From: JBKPRX01 sp046734795
Lineage (GTDB): Bacteria; Actinomycetota; Thermoleophilia; Gaiellales; Gaiellaceae
Reading direction: 5' to 3'
NCBI GenBank assembly: GCA_046734795.1
Contig: JBKPRX010000001.1
Coordinates: 1 to 11,593, forward strand
Length of the DNA: 11,593 nucleotides
The notes under the pieces were generated by a model, which made no database searches, was not told where the DNA came from, and saw only the letters and a list, made by a program, of their open reading frames with translations. The first letter of the stretch is position 1; each line of letters begins with the position of its first letter. The position numbers were made by a program, and so were the translations under genes. Shown here piece after piece: positions 6,929 through 11,593 of the stretch.

Positions 6929-6951
6929 CCAGATGTGAGACGTTAGCGCCC

Positions 6952-7518
6952 GTGAACGCGTTGCAGCCGATCCGCTGCGCGTGGGTCCCGACCGGCGATC
7001 CGCTCTATGCGGCCTATCACGACGAGGAATGGGGAACGCCGCAGCACGACGACCGAGCCCTCTTCGAGCTCTTGGTACTCGAAGGCGCGCAGGCGGGCCT
7101 CTCCTGGCGGACGATCCTCGGCAAGCGCGAGAACTACCGGCGTGCCTTCTGCGGCTTCGATCCGGCCGCCGTCGCGGCACTCGACGCGGAAGAGCTCCTG
7201 CAGGACCCGGGCATCGTCCGCAACCGGCTGAAGGTGGAGTCGGCGATCGCAAACGCGACGCGCGTGCTCGACGTCCAGCGTGAGCACGGCTCGCTCGACG
7301 CGTACCTCTGGTCGTTCGTCGACGGCAAGCCGATCGTTAACCGCCCGCGCACGCTCGCGGAGGTTCCGGCGGAGACGCCGCTCTCGCGCACGCTGAGCAA
7401 AGAGCTGAAGCGCCGCGGCTTCCGCTTCGTCGGGCCGACGGTGTGCTACGCGTTCATGCAGTCAGTCGGGATGGTCGACGACCACACGGTCGACTGCTTC
7501 CGGGCGGCGGCAGCCTAG
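6952..7518 (+). CDS. tag: DNA-3-methyladenine glycosylase I
   Basis: Excises 3-methyladenine from alkylated DNA, starting base excision repair. The 188-residue protein has the normal length and an almost complete match to family signatures: DPLYAAYHDEEWGTP (16-30), LEGAQAGLSW with the catalytic-site Glu E44, KRENYRRAFCGFDP, SKELKRRGFRFVGPT and the C-terminal DDHTVDC. The structural zinc site is intact as C9, H23, H178 and C182. Start taken as GTG 6952; a TTG at 6961 would also keep C9's context. No strong Shine-Dalgarno precedes either. It is divergent from the acc operon with only 23 bases between the start codons, so their promoters must lie inside each other's coding sequence or overlap. 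No functional link to the carboxylase is evident. Confidence 0.96.
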   Translation: MNALQPIRCAWVPTGDPLYAAYHDEEWGTPQHDDRALFELLVLEGAQAGLSWRTILGKRENYRRAFCGFDPAAVAALDAEELLQDPGIVRNRLKVESAIANATRVLDVQREHGSLDAYLWSFVDGKPIVNRPRTLAEVPAETPLSRTLSKELKRRGFRFVGPTVCYAFMQSVGMVDDHTVDCFRAAAA

Positions 7519-7601
7519 GTTCATCCGATTTAGTCGAAGGTCTCGGTTGGTCCGACTGTTTGTGCGGGTCGCGTCCTGCTTCGGCCGTCGACGCTCCTGG
7601 G

Positions 7602-8084
7602 ATGGCGGCACAACTCGGTTTGCTACGTGCGGCGGTCATCGTCTGGGTGAGCGGGATCGTCACAGGCACGCTGGTCGGGACGCTGGTCTCTCCTGTGGCC
7701 TATGGACTGATCGCCGGGTCGTCACGCCACATAGACCACCGCTGGGGACTCGCAGTAACGCTCGTCGTCCTTTACGCGTTGTTCGCAGCCGTCGGCGTCA
7801 CCATCGGCGTCGGCCTCTTCGGCTTTCGAACGAGTTACGCCACCGCACTGTTCGCACTGGTCATCGGAGGCGTTCTCGAGATCGCCGCCTCGGGTCTTTT
7901 CATTCCGCAGCCGGCCAGTGACCCGACTGGGATCGCGATCCCAACCATCGCAGCACTCCTCTGGCCGCTCCAACTGCTGCTCGGCACGTTCGTACCCGCG
8001 TACCTCGTCAACGCAAGTGCGACGCAGGCGAGGCAGGCATCTCGCGTCGAGCACACGCCGACCGAGCCGCCCTACTCGATGTAG
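7602..8084 (+). CDS. hypothetical four-helix integral membrane protein
   Basis: A 160-residue protein I do not recognise. It has about four hydrophobic segments, near 10-38, 49-72, 79-101 and 111-137, joined by short loops (one with SSRHIDHRW, one with IPQPASDPTG), and a hydrophilic C-terminal tail ARQASRVEHTPTEPPYSM, so it is very likely an inner-membrane protein. There is no obvious catalytic motif. Start ATG 7602 is chosen because the hydrophobic region begins directly after it; the in-frame extension upstream runs back into tag and is polar. It lies 83 bases after tag on the same strand, in a part of the window with looser codon use and broken genes nearby. It could be a small transporter accessory or a lineage-specific protein. 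Confidence 0.65.
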   Translation: MAAQLGLLRAAVIVWVSGIVTGTLVGTLVSPVAYGLIAGSSRHIDHRWGLAVTLVVLYALFAAVGVTIGVGLFGFRTSYATALFALVIGGVLEIAASGLFIPQPASDPTGIAIPTIAALLWPLQLLLGTFVPAYLVNASATQARQASRVEHTPTEPPYSM

Positions 8085-8207
8085 GCGAATTCGCTTGAGC
8101 GACTAGGCGCGGCTGACGGAACGCTTCTCGCGCTCCGAATGCCCGACACGCTGGCGACTTGGGCGACGAGGTTGTCGGCATGGCACTCCGGGTAGGACGC
8201 CGCGGAA

Positions 8208-8494
8208 GTGGAAACCGGTCGAATCCTCGCTTTTGTTCTCGTGTTTCTCGCCATAGCTCCGTCCATCGTCGGTCGCTGGCTCAGCCGCGACCGCAGGCTG
8301 GCGGTGATCAGGGTGCGAACCGTGCTGTCTATGGTCGGACTCGCCTTGCTCGGAGCACTCACGGTCGGCGTCCCGGAAGTGCGAAGTTCTGGATCGTGCT
8401 CGGAGCAATCGCAGCGGTCCTAATCCCGTATCTCGCTGCGTGGAACTGGGCCATCCGACACGGGTTGAGCCGTGATCGCGACCACGCACCGTAG
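8208..8494 (+). pseudogene. small membrane protein gene broken by a one-base frameshift
   Basis: The frame starting with GTG 8208 encodes METGRILAFVLVFLAIAPS...VRTVLSMVGLALLGALTVGV, two hydrophobic helices, then turns into nonsense. The -1 frame picks up directly with PGSAKFWIVLGAIAAVLIPYLAAWNW, a third hydrophobic helix, and ends at a TAG at 8492-8494. The total span of 287 bases is one short of a whole number of codons, fitting loss of a single C from the run at 8372-8374 (GTC CCC GGA would restore V-P-G). The repaired product would be about 95 residues with three membrane segments, function unknown. I see no standard slippery heptamer, so a mutation or a sequencing error in a homopolymer is more likely than programmed frameshifting. 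Confidence 0.55.
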
Positions 8495-8503
8495 GATCGG
8501 CCG

Positions 8504-8620
8504 ATGCCGTGATACTTCGCAGTCGTCGAGCGCGAGCACGAGCTCCAGAATCCGACGAGCCCGGACAAGATCGAGGTGGTCGGCGCGCGCATGCGGCTCG
8601 GCTCGCAAGCACGTCTCGTC
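8504..8620 (+). pseudogene. remnant of a SAM methyltransferase N-terminus, stop at codon 3
   Basis: Reading ATG CCG TGA TAC from 8504, the third codon is a stop, but the frame after it encodes YFAVVEREHELQNPTSPD then KIEVVGARMRLGSQAR. This closely resembles the opening of class I methyltransferases (ERxHxxQNPTSPEKI ... LGPGARVLD). A single C-to-T change (CGA to TGA) would explain the stop. After about 8620 the expected SAM-binding glycine motif does not appear in any frame, so the gene is truncated as well. It lies ten bases after the broken membrane gene. The match is from memory of the family pattern, and a chance resemblance is not excluded. Confidence 0.45.
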
Positions 8621-8704
8621 CGGCTAGCTACGCGCGCGAGATGTAGCGCTTCCGCAACGCGTCTGGTTTCCGGCGCTCTTCCGATCGGCGGTCGACCCAG
8701 AACG

Positions 8705-8735
8705 CGGTGAAGGCCCCGCAGCGGAGCCTTCACCG
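8705..8735. terminator. hairpin, possible bidirectional terminator
   Basis: A perfect 10-base inverted repeat, CGGTGAAGGC at 8705-8714 and GCCTTCACCG at 8726-8735, encloses an 11-base loop. It lies between the plus-strand genes ending near 8494-8620 and the minus-strand gene ending at 8816. On the plus strand it is followed by TTTGA; on the minus strand there is no T run. The position between converging genes and the stable stem suggest transcription termination, but the short U tract makes it an imperfect intrinsic terminator. Confidence 0.5.
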
Positions 8736-8815
8736 TTTGAGCGATCAGCGATCTCGGCTGTCGGATGCGCGAGTTCGCCGGTGTGAGCCTGACGCGGGCG
8801 ACGTCGTTCCGCCGT

Positions 8816-9211
8816 CTAGTGGCCAGCCACCGTGGTCGTCGTGTGACCTGTATCCGTCGTCGTCGTCGTGTGGCCGGTATCCGTCGTCGTCGTCGTGTGG
8901 CCGGTATCCGTCGTAGTCGTCGTGTGACCCGTCGTCGTCGTCTCCGTGGTCGTGTGACCCGTCTCCGTCGTCGTGCCGGGACCGCAATGGTCTTCGTTGC
9001 CGCGCGCGGCTCCGTGATCCTCACAGTCTTGGCCGTTTGTCGACGGGTCGGGCCGACACGGCGCGCTGCTCGCACCGTGCGAGCAGTCGTCCCCAGGCGA
9101 TCCGGGCACCGTGGAGGATGGGCCGTCCGTTGGGCCGGCAACTGCCGTCACGGCGGCGAACCCGCCGACCGCGAGCGCCAGTGCGGCAAGCAAGAACAAG
9201 AACTTCCGCAT
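8816..9211 (-). CDS. secreted Thr/His-repeat protein
   Basis: A 131-residue exported protein of unknown function. Residues 1-25 form a clear signal peptide (MRKF then a Leu/Ala core, cleavage after AVA). The mature part begins with a Pro/Ser/Asp/Gly segment carrying four cysteines (C43, C52, C63, C76) in DDCSHG, DCEDHG and DHC contexts, which could form disulphides or bind metal. Residues 79-131 are a Thr-rich tail with repeats of TTTTTDTGH and shorter TTTETGH-like units, low in hydrophobics and likely unfolded, as in heavily O-glycosylated stalks. No LPXTG anchor or membrane helix follows. Start ATG 9211 is supported by GGGAGG six bases upstream. Monocistronic, facing the hairpin at 8705-8735. 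Confidence 0.75.
   Translation of the reverse strand: MRKFLFLLAALALAVGGFAAVTAVAGPTDGPSSTVPGSPGDDCSHGASSAPCRPDPSTNGQDCEDHGAARGNEDHCGPGTTTETGHTTTETTTTGHTTTTTDTGHTTTTTDTGHTTTTTDTGHTTTTVAGH
8841..8921. repeat. 27-bp tandem repeat, three copies, inside the Thr-rich gene
   Basis: Three consecutive 27-base units start at 8841, 8868 and 8895, each beginning GTGTGRCC and ending in a GTC-rich stretch on the plus strand. Read on the minus strand each unit encodes nine residues (Thr5-Asp-Thr-Gly-His). The units differ at only one to three bases, and shorter diverged copies continue at 8922-8951 and 8952-8972. The near identity at the DNA level points to recent copy-number change by slippage. Confidence 0.85.
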
Positions 9212-9216
9212 GTGGA

Positions 9217-9223
9217 ACCTCCC
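9217..9223 (-). promoter_or_regulatory. Shine-Dalgarno of the Thr-rich protein gene
   Basis: GGGAGGT on the minus strand, ending five bases before the ATG at 9211. It is one of the clearest ribosome binding sites in the window and supports both the start and the reality of this repetitive gene. Confidence 0.75.
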
Positions 9224-9458
9224 AGCTATGGAGCGAAACGCATGAACGGGCGTTGGTTCGTCGTTCGACGAGCATGCGACCGCTCACGCATTGAGCACAG
9301 ACAACCACGTTTCCGGACCAGAGCCCCGCCTACAAGTCCAGAGTGTGATCCTGTCCTGTGGTCTAAGTCGTGTCTATGAGTCCTTGCCGGGACCGGGTGA
9401 CGGAGCGCAGCGAGGACGACCAAGCGGACACAGCCATGCGCGTGCGGCGTGCGGCGGA

Positions 9459-10037
9459 CTAGGCCCTGCTGATGTAGCGCTTCTCGCGCGGGTCGACCTT
9501 GATTCGGTCGCCCGTGTTGACGAAGAGCGGCACCTGGACGACCGCGCCTGTCTCGAGCGTTGCGGGCTTCGTGACGTTCGAAACCGTGTCGCCCTTGACG
9601 CCCGGCTCCGTCTCGGTCACTTCGAGCTCGACAGATGCCGGCAGCTGCACGCCTGACGGCTTGCCGTCGACGGCGAGCATCTGCACGACGCTCGAGGGCT
9701 GCATGAACGGCAGCTCGTCTTCGAGGTCGCCGTGCGGAACCGCGAACTGCTCGTAGGTGTCCTGATCCATGAAGTGGACGTCGCTGCCGTCGTCGTAGAG
9801 GTACTGCGCGTTCTTGACCTCCGTGTGGACGCGCGTGAACTTCTCGCCGGCGCGGAACGTCTTGTCGACGACCGCGCCTGAGCCAAGGCTCTTCAGCTTC
9901 GTGCGCACGAAGGCGCCGCCTTTGCCCGGCTTCACGTGCTGGAACTCCACGATGCGCCACGGCGCACCTTCGAGCTCGATGTGCATGCCGTTTCGGAACT
10001 GATTCGTGTTGACCGTCTCGGCCACGAGGGCGCGCAC
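9459..10037 (-). CDS. efp: translation elongation factor P
   Basis: Binds between the P and E sites of the ribosome and relieves stalling at proline runs. The 192-residue protein contains the three EF-P beta-barrel domains: domain I with TNQFRNGMHIELEG and the loop HVKPGKGGAFVRTKLK, whose tip lysine (K39 here) is the residue modified in other bacteria; domain II around KTFRAGEKF, YLYDDG and FMDQDTYEQF; and domain III with the C-terminal signature KPATLETGAVVQVPLFVNTGDRIKVDPREKRYISR. Start GTG 10037 lies one base after the pepQ stop; GTG 10025 would give 188 residues, closer to the usual 185-189, and is equally possible. No modification gene (epmA or earP) is visible nearby. Third gene of the aroQ-pepQ-efp run, the same order as Bacillus yqhS-papA-efp. 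Confidence 0.97.
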   Translation of the reverse strand: MRALVAETVNTNQFRNGMHIELEGAPWRIVEFQHVKPGKGGAFVRTKLKSLGSGAVVDKTFRAGEKFTRVHTEVKNAQYLYDDGSDVHFMDQDTYEQFAVPHGDLEDELPFMQPSSVVQMLAVDGKPSGVQLPASVELEVTETEPGVKGDTVSNVTKPATLETGAVVQVPLFVNTGDRIKVDPREKRYISRA

Positions 10038-10038
10038 T

Positions 10039-11079
10039 CTAGCCGACGACGCGAAGGTCCTTCGGGAACGACGTCAGGATCTGCGGCCCGTCCTCTCGAA
10101 CCACAACCAGGTCTTCGATGCGGACCCCGCCAAGGCCCGGAACGTAGATGCCCGGCTCGACGGTGACGATGTTCCCGACTGCGAGCGTGTCCTCCGACTC
10201 GGGCCGCAGCGTCGGGGCCTCGTGCACCTCCAGACCGAGGCCGTGGCCGAGGCCGTGGCCGAATGCGTCGCCGTACCCGGCAGCGGCGATGTGCTCGCGC
10301 GCGACCGCGTCGACGTCGACGCCGGTGCGGCCCGGCTCGACCGCGGACAGCGACTCCGATTGCGTCGTCCTGCACACGTCGTAGATGCGCCGCAGGTCGT
10401 CGTCGATCGCGCCGACGGCGAACGTGCGCGTGCAGTCGGAGCAATAGCCGTCGAACTTCGCGCCCCAGTCGATCGTCACGAGCATTCCGGCCTCGATCCG
10501 CTGCGCGCCCGGATGCGCGTGCGGCAGCGCGCCGTTCGTGCCCGCAGCGACGATCGACCGGAACGCGACGTCGTCGGCGCCTTCTTCGCGCATCAACCGC
10601 TCGAGCTCGTTCGCGAGCTCGCGCTCGGTTCGCCCGCTCCACGTTTGCTCGAGCAACCGCTCGAGAGCGCGGGTTGCGATCTCGGCCGCTCGGGCGATTC
10701 GCGCGATCTCGTCCTCGTCCTTGACGGCGCGGAGCGCCTCCACGACGCCTCGAGTCGGAACGAGGTCGACGCCGCCGTCCGAAAGCGTCTGCCACCTCGC
10801 GTACGTGAGCTGCTCCGCTTCGAAGCCGATGCGTTGTCCGGCGAGCGTCGTCGCGAGCCCGCGCGTGATGTTGCGCTCGGACTCGACCAGCTCGACCCCT
10901 TCGACGCGCGACGCTGCTTCGCGATAGCGGAAGTCGGTGAAGAGGCGGACGCGTGCTGGTTCGACGACAAGAGCGGAGTTCGAGCTCTCGAAGCCGGTGA
11001 GGTAGAAGACATTCGTCGGATGCGTGACGAGCAACGGCTCGTCGAGCCGCTCGGCGAGCTTCTGGAGGCGCGCGTTCAC
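10039..11079 (-). CDS. Xaa-Pro peptidase, M24B family
   Basis: Cytoplasmic metallopeptidase that removes residues next to proline (aminopeptidase P/prolidase type, papA/pepQ-like). The 346-residue protein has a creatinase-like N-terminal domain (about 1-115, VTHPTNVFYLTGFESSN) and a pita-bread catalytic domain with all five metal ligands: D204 (TIDWGA), D215 (GYCSDCTRTF), H279 (GHGLGHGLGLEVHE), E308 (VTVEPGIY) and E322 (VRIEDLV). The GTG start overlaps the aroQ stop as GTGA and yields the normal opening; an upstream extension to 11280 is a shadow inside aroQ. The pairing with efp, as in Bacillus, suggests a shared theme of proline-rich translation and turnover. Whether it is an aminopeptidase P or a prolidase cannot be told from the motifs alone. 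Confidence 0.95.
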   Translation of the reverse strand: MNARLQKLAERLDEPLLVTHPTNVFYLTGFESSNSALVVEPARVRLFTDFRYREAASRVEGVELVESERNITRGLATTLAGQRIGFEAEQLTYARWQTLSDGGVDLVPTRGVVEALRAVKDEDEIARIARAAEIATRALERLLEQTWSGRTERELANELERLMREEGADDVAFRSIVAAGTNGALPHAHPGAQRIEAGMLVTIDWGAKFDGYCSDCTRTFAVGAIDDDLRRIYDVCRTTQSESLSAVEPGRTGVDVDAVAREHIAAAGYGDAFGHGLGHGLGLEVHEAPTLRPESEDTLAVGNIVTVEPGIYVPGLGGVRIEDLVVVREDGPQILTSFPKDLRVVG

Positions 11080-11507
11080 GACTCGTGGGAGGCGAGGAAC
11101 TCGAGCGCCTCGCGGTAGCCGTCCGGGCCCTTGCCGAGCACACGATGACGCGCCAGCTCGGCGACGACCGAGTTCCGCCGCCAGTCCTCGCGCGTCTCGA
11201 TGTCCGAGAGATGGACCTCGACGATCGGCGCGTCGACGAGCTCGAGCGCGTCGCGAATCGCATACGAGTAGTGAGACCACGCGCCGGGATTGACGATCAG
11301 CCCGTCGGCGCTCTCCGATGCGTCATGGCACCACTTGACGTACTCGCCTTCGTGGTTTGTCTGCCGGCACTGGACGGAGAGATCGAGCGCGCGCGCCCAT
11401 TCGTAGATCCGGCTTTCGAGCTCCTCCAGCGAGAGACCACCGTAGAGCGACGGATCGCGCTTTGCGAGCACGTCGAGGTTGACGCCGTTCAGGACCGTCA
11501 CGCGCAT
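11076..11507 (-). CDS. aroQ: type II 3-dehydroquinate dehydratase
   Basis: Third step of the shikimate pathway: reversible anti-dehydration of 3-dehydroquinate to 3-dehydroshikimate, by a dodecameric flavodoxin-like enzyme. The 143-residue length is typical. Visible motifs are LNGVNLDVLAKRDPSLYG with the catalytic Tyr (Y22) and nearby Arg (R17), the NPGAWSHYSYAIRDALEL block with the Asn and His that line the active site, and VEVHLSDIETREDWR with the second His and Arg. The first motif departs from the textbook LNGPNLNLLGxRxPxxYG (V for P, D for N, A for G), but the catalytic positions are kept. ATG 11507 is the only sensible start; the ribosome binding site is weak. First recognisable gene of the minus-strand aroQ-pepQ-efp run. 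Confidence 0.95.
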   Translation of the reverse strand: MRVTVLNGVNLDVLAKRDPSLYGGLSLEELESRIYEWARALDLSVQCRQTNHEGEYVKWCHDASESADGLIVNPGAWSHYSYAIRDALELVDAPIVEVHLSDIETREDWRRNSVVAELARHRVLGKGPDGYREALEFLASHES

Positions 11508-11542
11508 GGGCGGAGATTACTGCGGCATCTCGGTTTGGAGAC

Positions 11543-11593
11543 TCAGGACGCGGGCGCGTCCCTGGCGAGCTGTCGATTGAGCCTCGCTGCTTC
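11543..11593 (-). CDS. possible C-terminal tail of an upstream gene
   Basis: From the window edge the minus strand has an open frame of 16 codons (EAARLNRQLARDAPAS) ending in TGA, 35 bases before the aroQ start. The spacing and composition fit the end of another minus-strand gene leading into aroQ, but the piece is too short to identify, and an open frame of this length is common by chance in GC-rich DNA. Confidence 0.25.
   Translation of the reverse strand, partial: EAARLNRQLARDAPAS

Noticed and set aside
5204..6946. 580-codon plus-strand open frame opposite the AccB fusion
   Set aside because: No recognisable domain and typical shadow composition; the minus strand carries clear biotin and carboxylase motifs.
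7532..7557. Weak inverted repeat AGTCG...CGACT after tag
   Set aside because: Five-base stem with a 16-base loop is too weak to call a terminator.
8085..8094. Palindrome GCGAATTCGC right after the membrane protein stop
   Set aside because: Only ten bases with no loop or T run; expected by chance.
8350..8390. Programmed -1 frameshift in the small membrane gene
   Set aside because: No X-XXY-YYZ slippery heptamer or clear downstream stem; loss of one C is simpler.
8103..8612. 169-codon minus-strand open frame opposite the broken membrane gene
   Set aside because: Low-complexity Arg/Ser-rich sequence with no ribosome site; the plus strand shows hydrophobic helices instead.
8841..8972. CRISPR-like array
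   Set aside because: Units are directly adjacent with no spacers and encode a peptide repeat.
8707..8987. Plus-strand frames over the Thr repeat that read as Ser/Arg or Asp/His repeats
   Set aside because: They merely translate the same 27-bp repeat; only the minus-strand frame has a signal peptide and a Shine-Dalgarno.
9212..9458. 247-base gap between efp and the Thr-rich gene
   Set aside because: Searched for a gene, tRNA or strong hairpin on both strands and found nothing supportable; it presumably holds the efp terminator and the promoter of the Thr-rich gene.
9932..11263. 443-codon minus-strand frame over pepQ
   Set aside because: Extremely Arg-rich; out-of-frame shadow of pepQ, which has all five metal ligands.

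Overview
The window is GC-rich, densely coding chromosomal DNA. I read it as a high-GC actinobacterium (Actinomycetota), perhaps a deep-branching Thermoleophilia/Gaiellales-type lineage. That placement is inference from base composition, protein style and gene order; there is no rRNA gene to anchor it. I see no phage, IS element, CRISPR array, tRNA or rRNA.

Left part (1-6928, all minus strand, read right to left): a tight run of nine genes. In transcription order they are a carboxyltransferase-like/AccB fusion, accC, a YqhY-type Asp23 protein, nusB, an xseB-like gene, an ispA-type prenyl synthase, an unassigned SAM methyltransferase, tlyA and nadK (cut by the window edge). Every junction overlaps (TGATG, ATGA, GTGA, or 14-47 bases), so this looks like one translationally coupled operon. 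It links fatty-acid precursor carboxylation, transcription antitermination, isoprenoid synthesis, ribosome methylation and NADP supply.

Middle (6952-9211): an accessory stretch. It holds tag (3-methyladenine DNA glycosylase I) and a four-helix membrane protein on the plus strand, then a small membrane-protein gene broken by a one-base frameshift and a methyltransferase remnant with a stop at codon 3. It ends with a minus-strand gene for a secreted Thr/His repeat protein. The region between 8495 and 8815 holds the remnant and one hairpin.

Right part (9459-11593, minus strand): aroQ, a pepQ/papA-type Xaa-Pro peptidase and efp, again overlapping or nearly touching, plus a possible tail of another gene at the edge.

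The overall order aroQ-papA-efp-(insert)-accB-accC-yqhY-nusB-xseB-ispA-tlyA-nadK matches the well-known Bacillus/Clostridium neighbourhood. The differences are that the spoIIIA block is replaced by the accessory stretch, folD and xseA are absent, and dxs is replaced by a methyltransferase gene. The most striking item is the 602-residue AccB. A pyruvate-carboxylase/oxaloacetate-decarboxylase-type carboxyltransferase domain that has lost every metal ligand I can align is fused to a complete acetyl-CoA-carboxylase-type biotin carrier.
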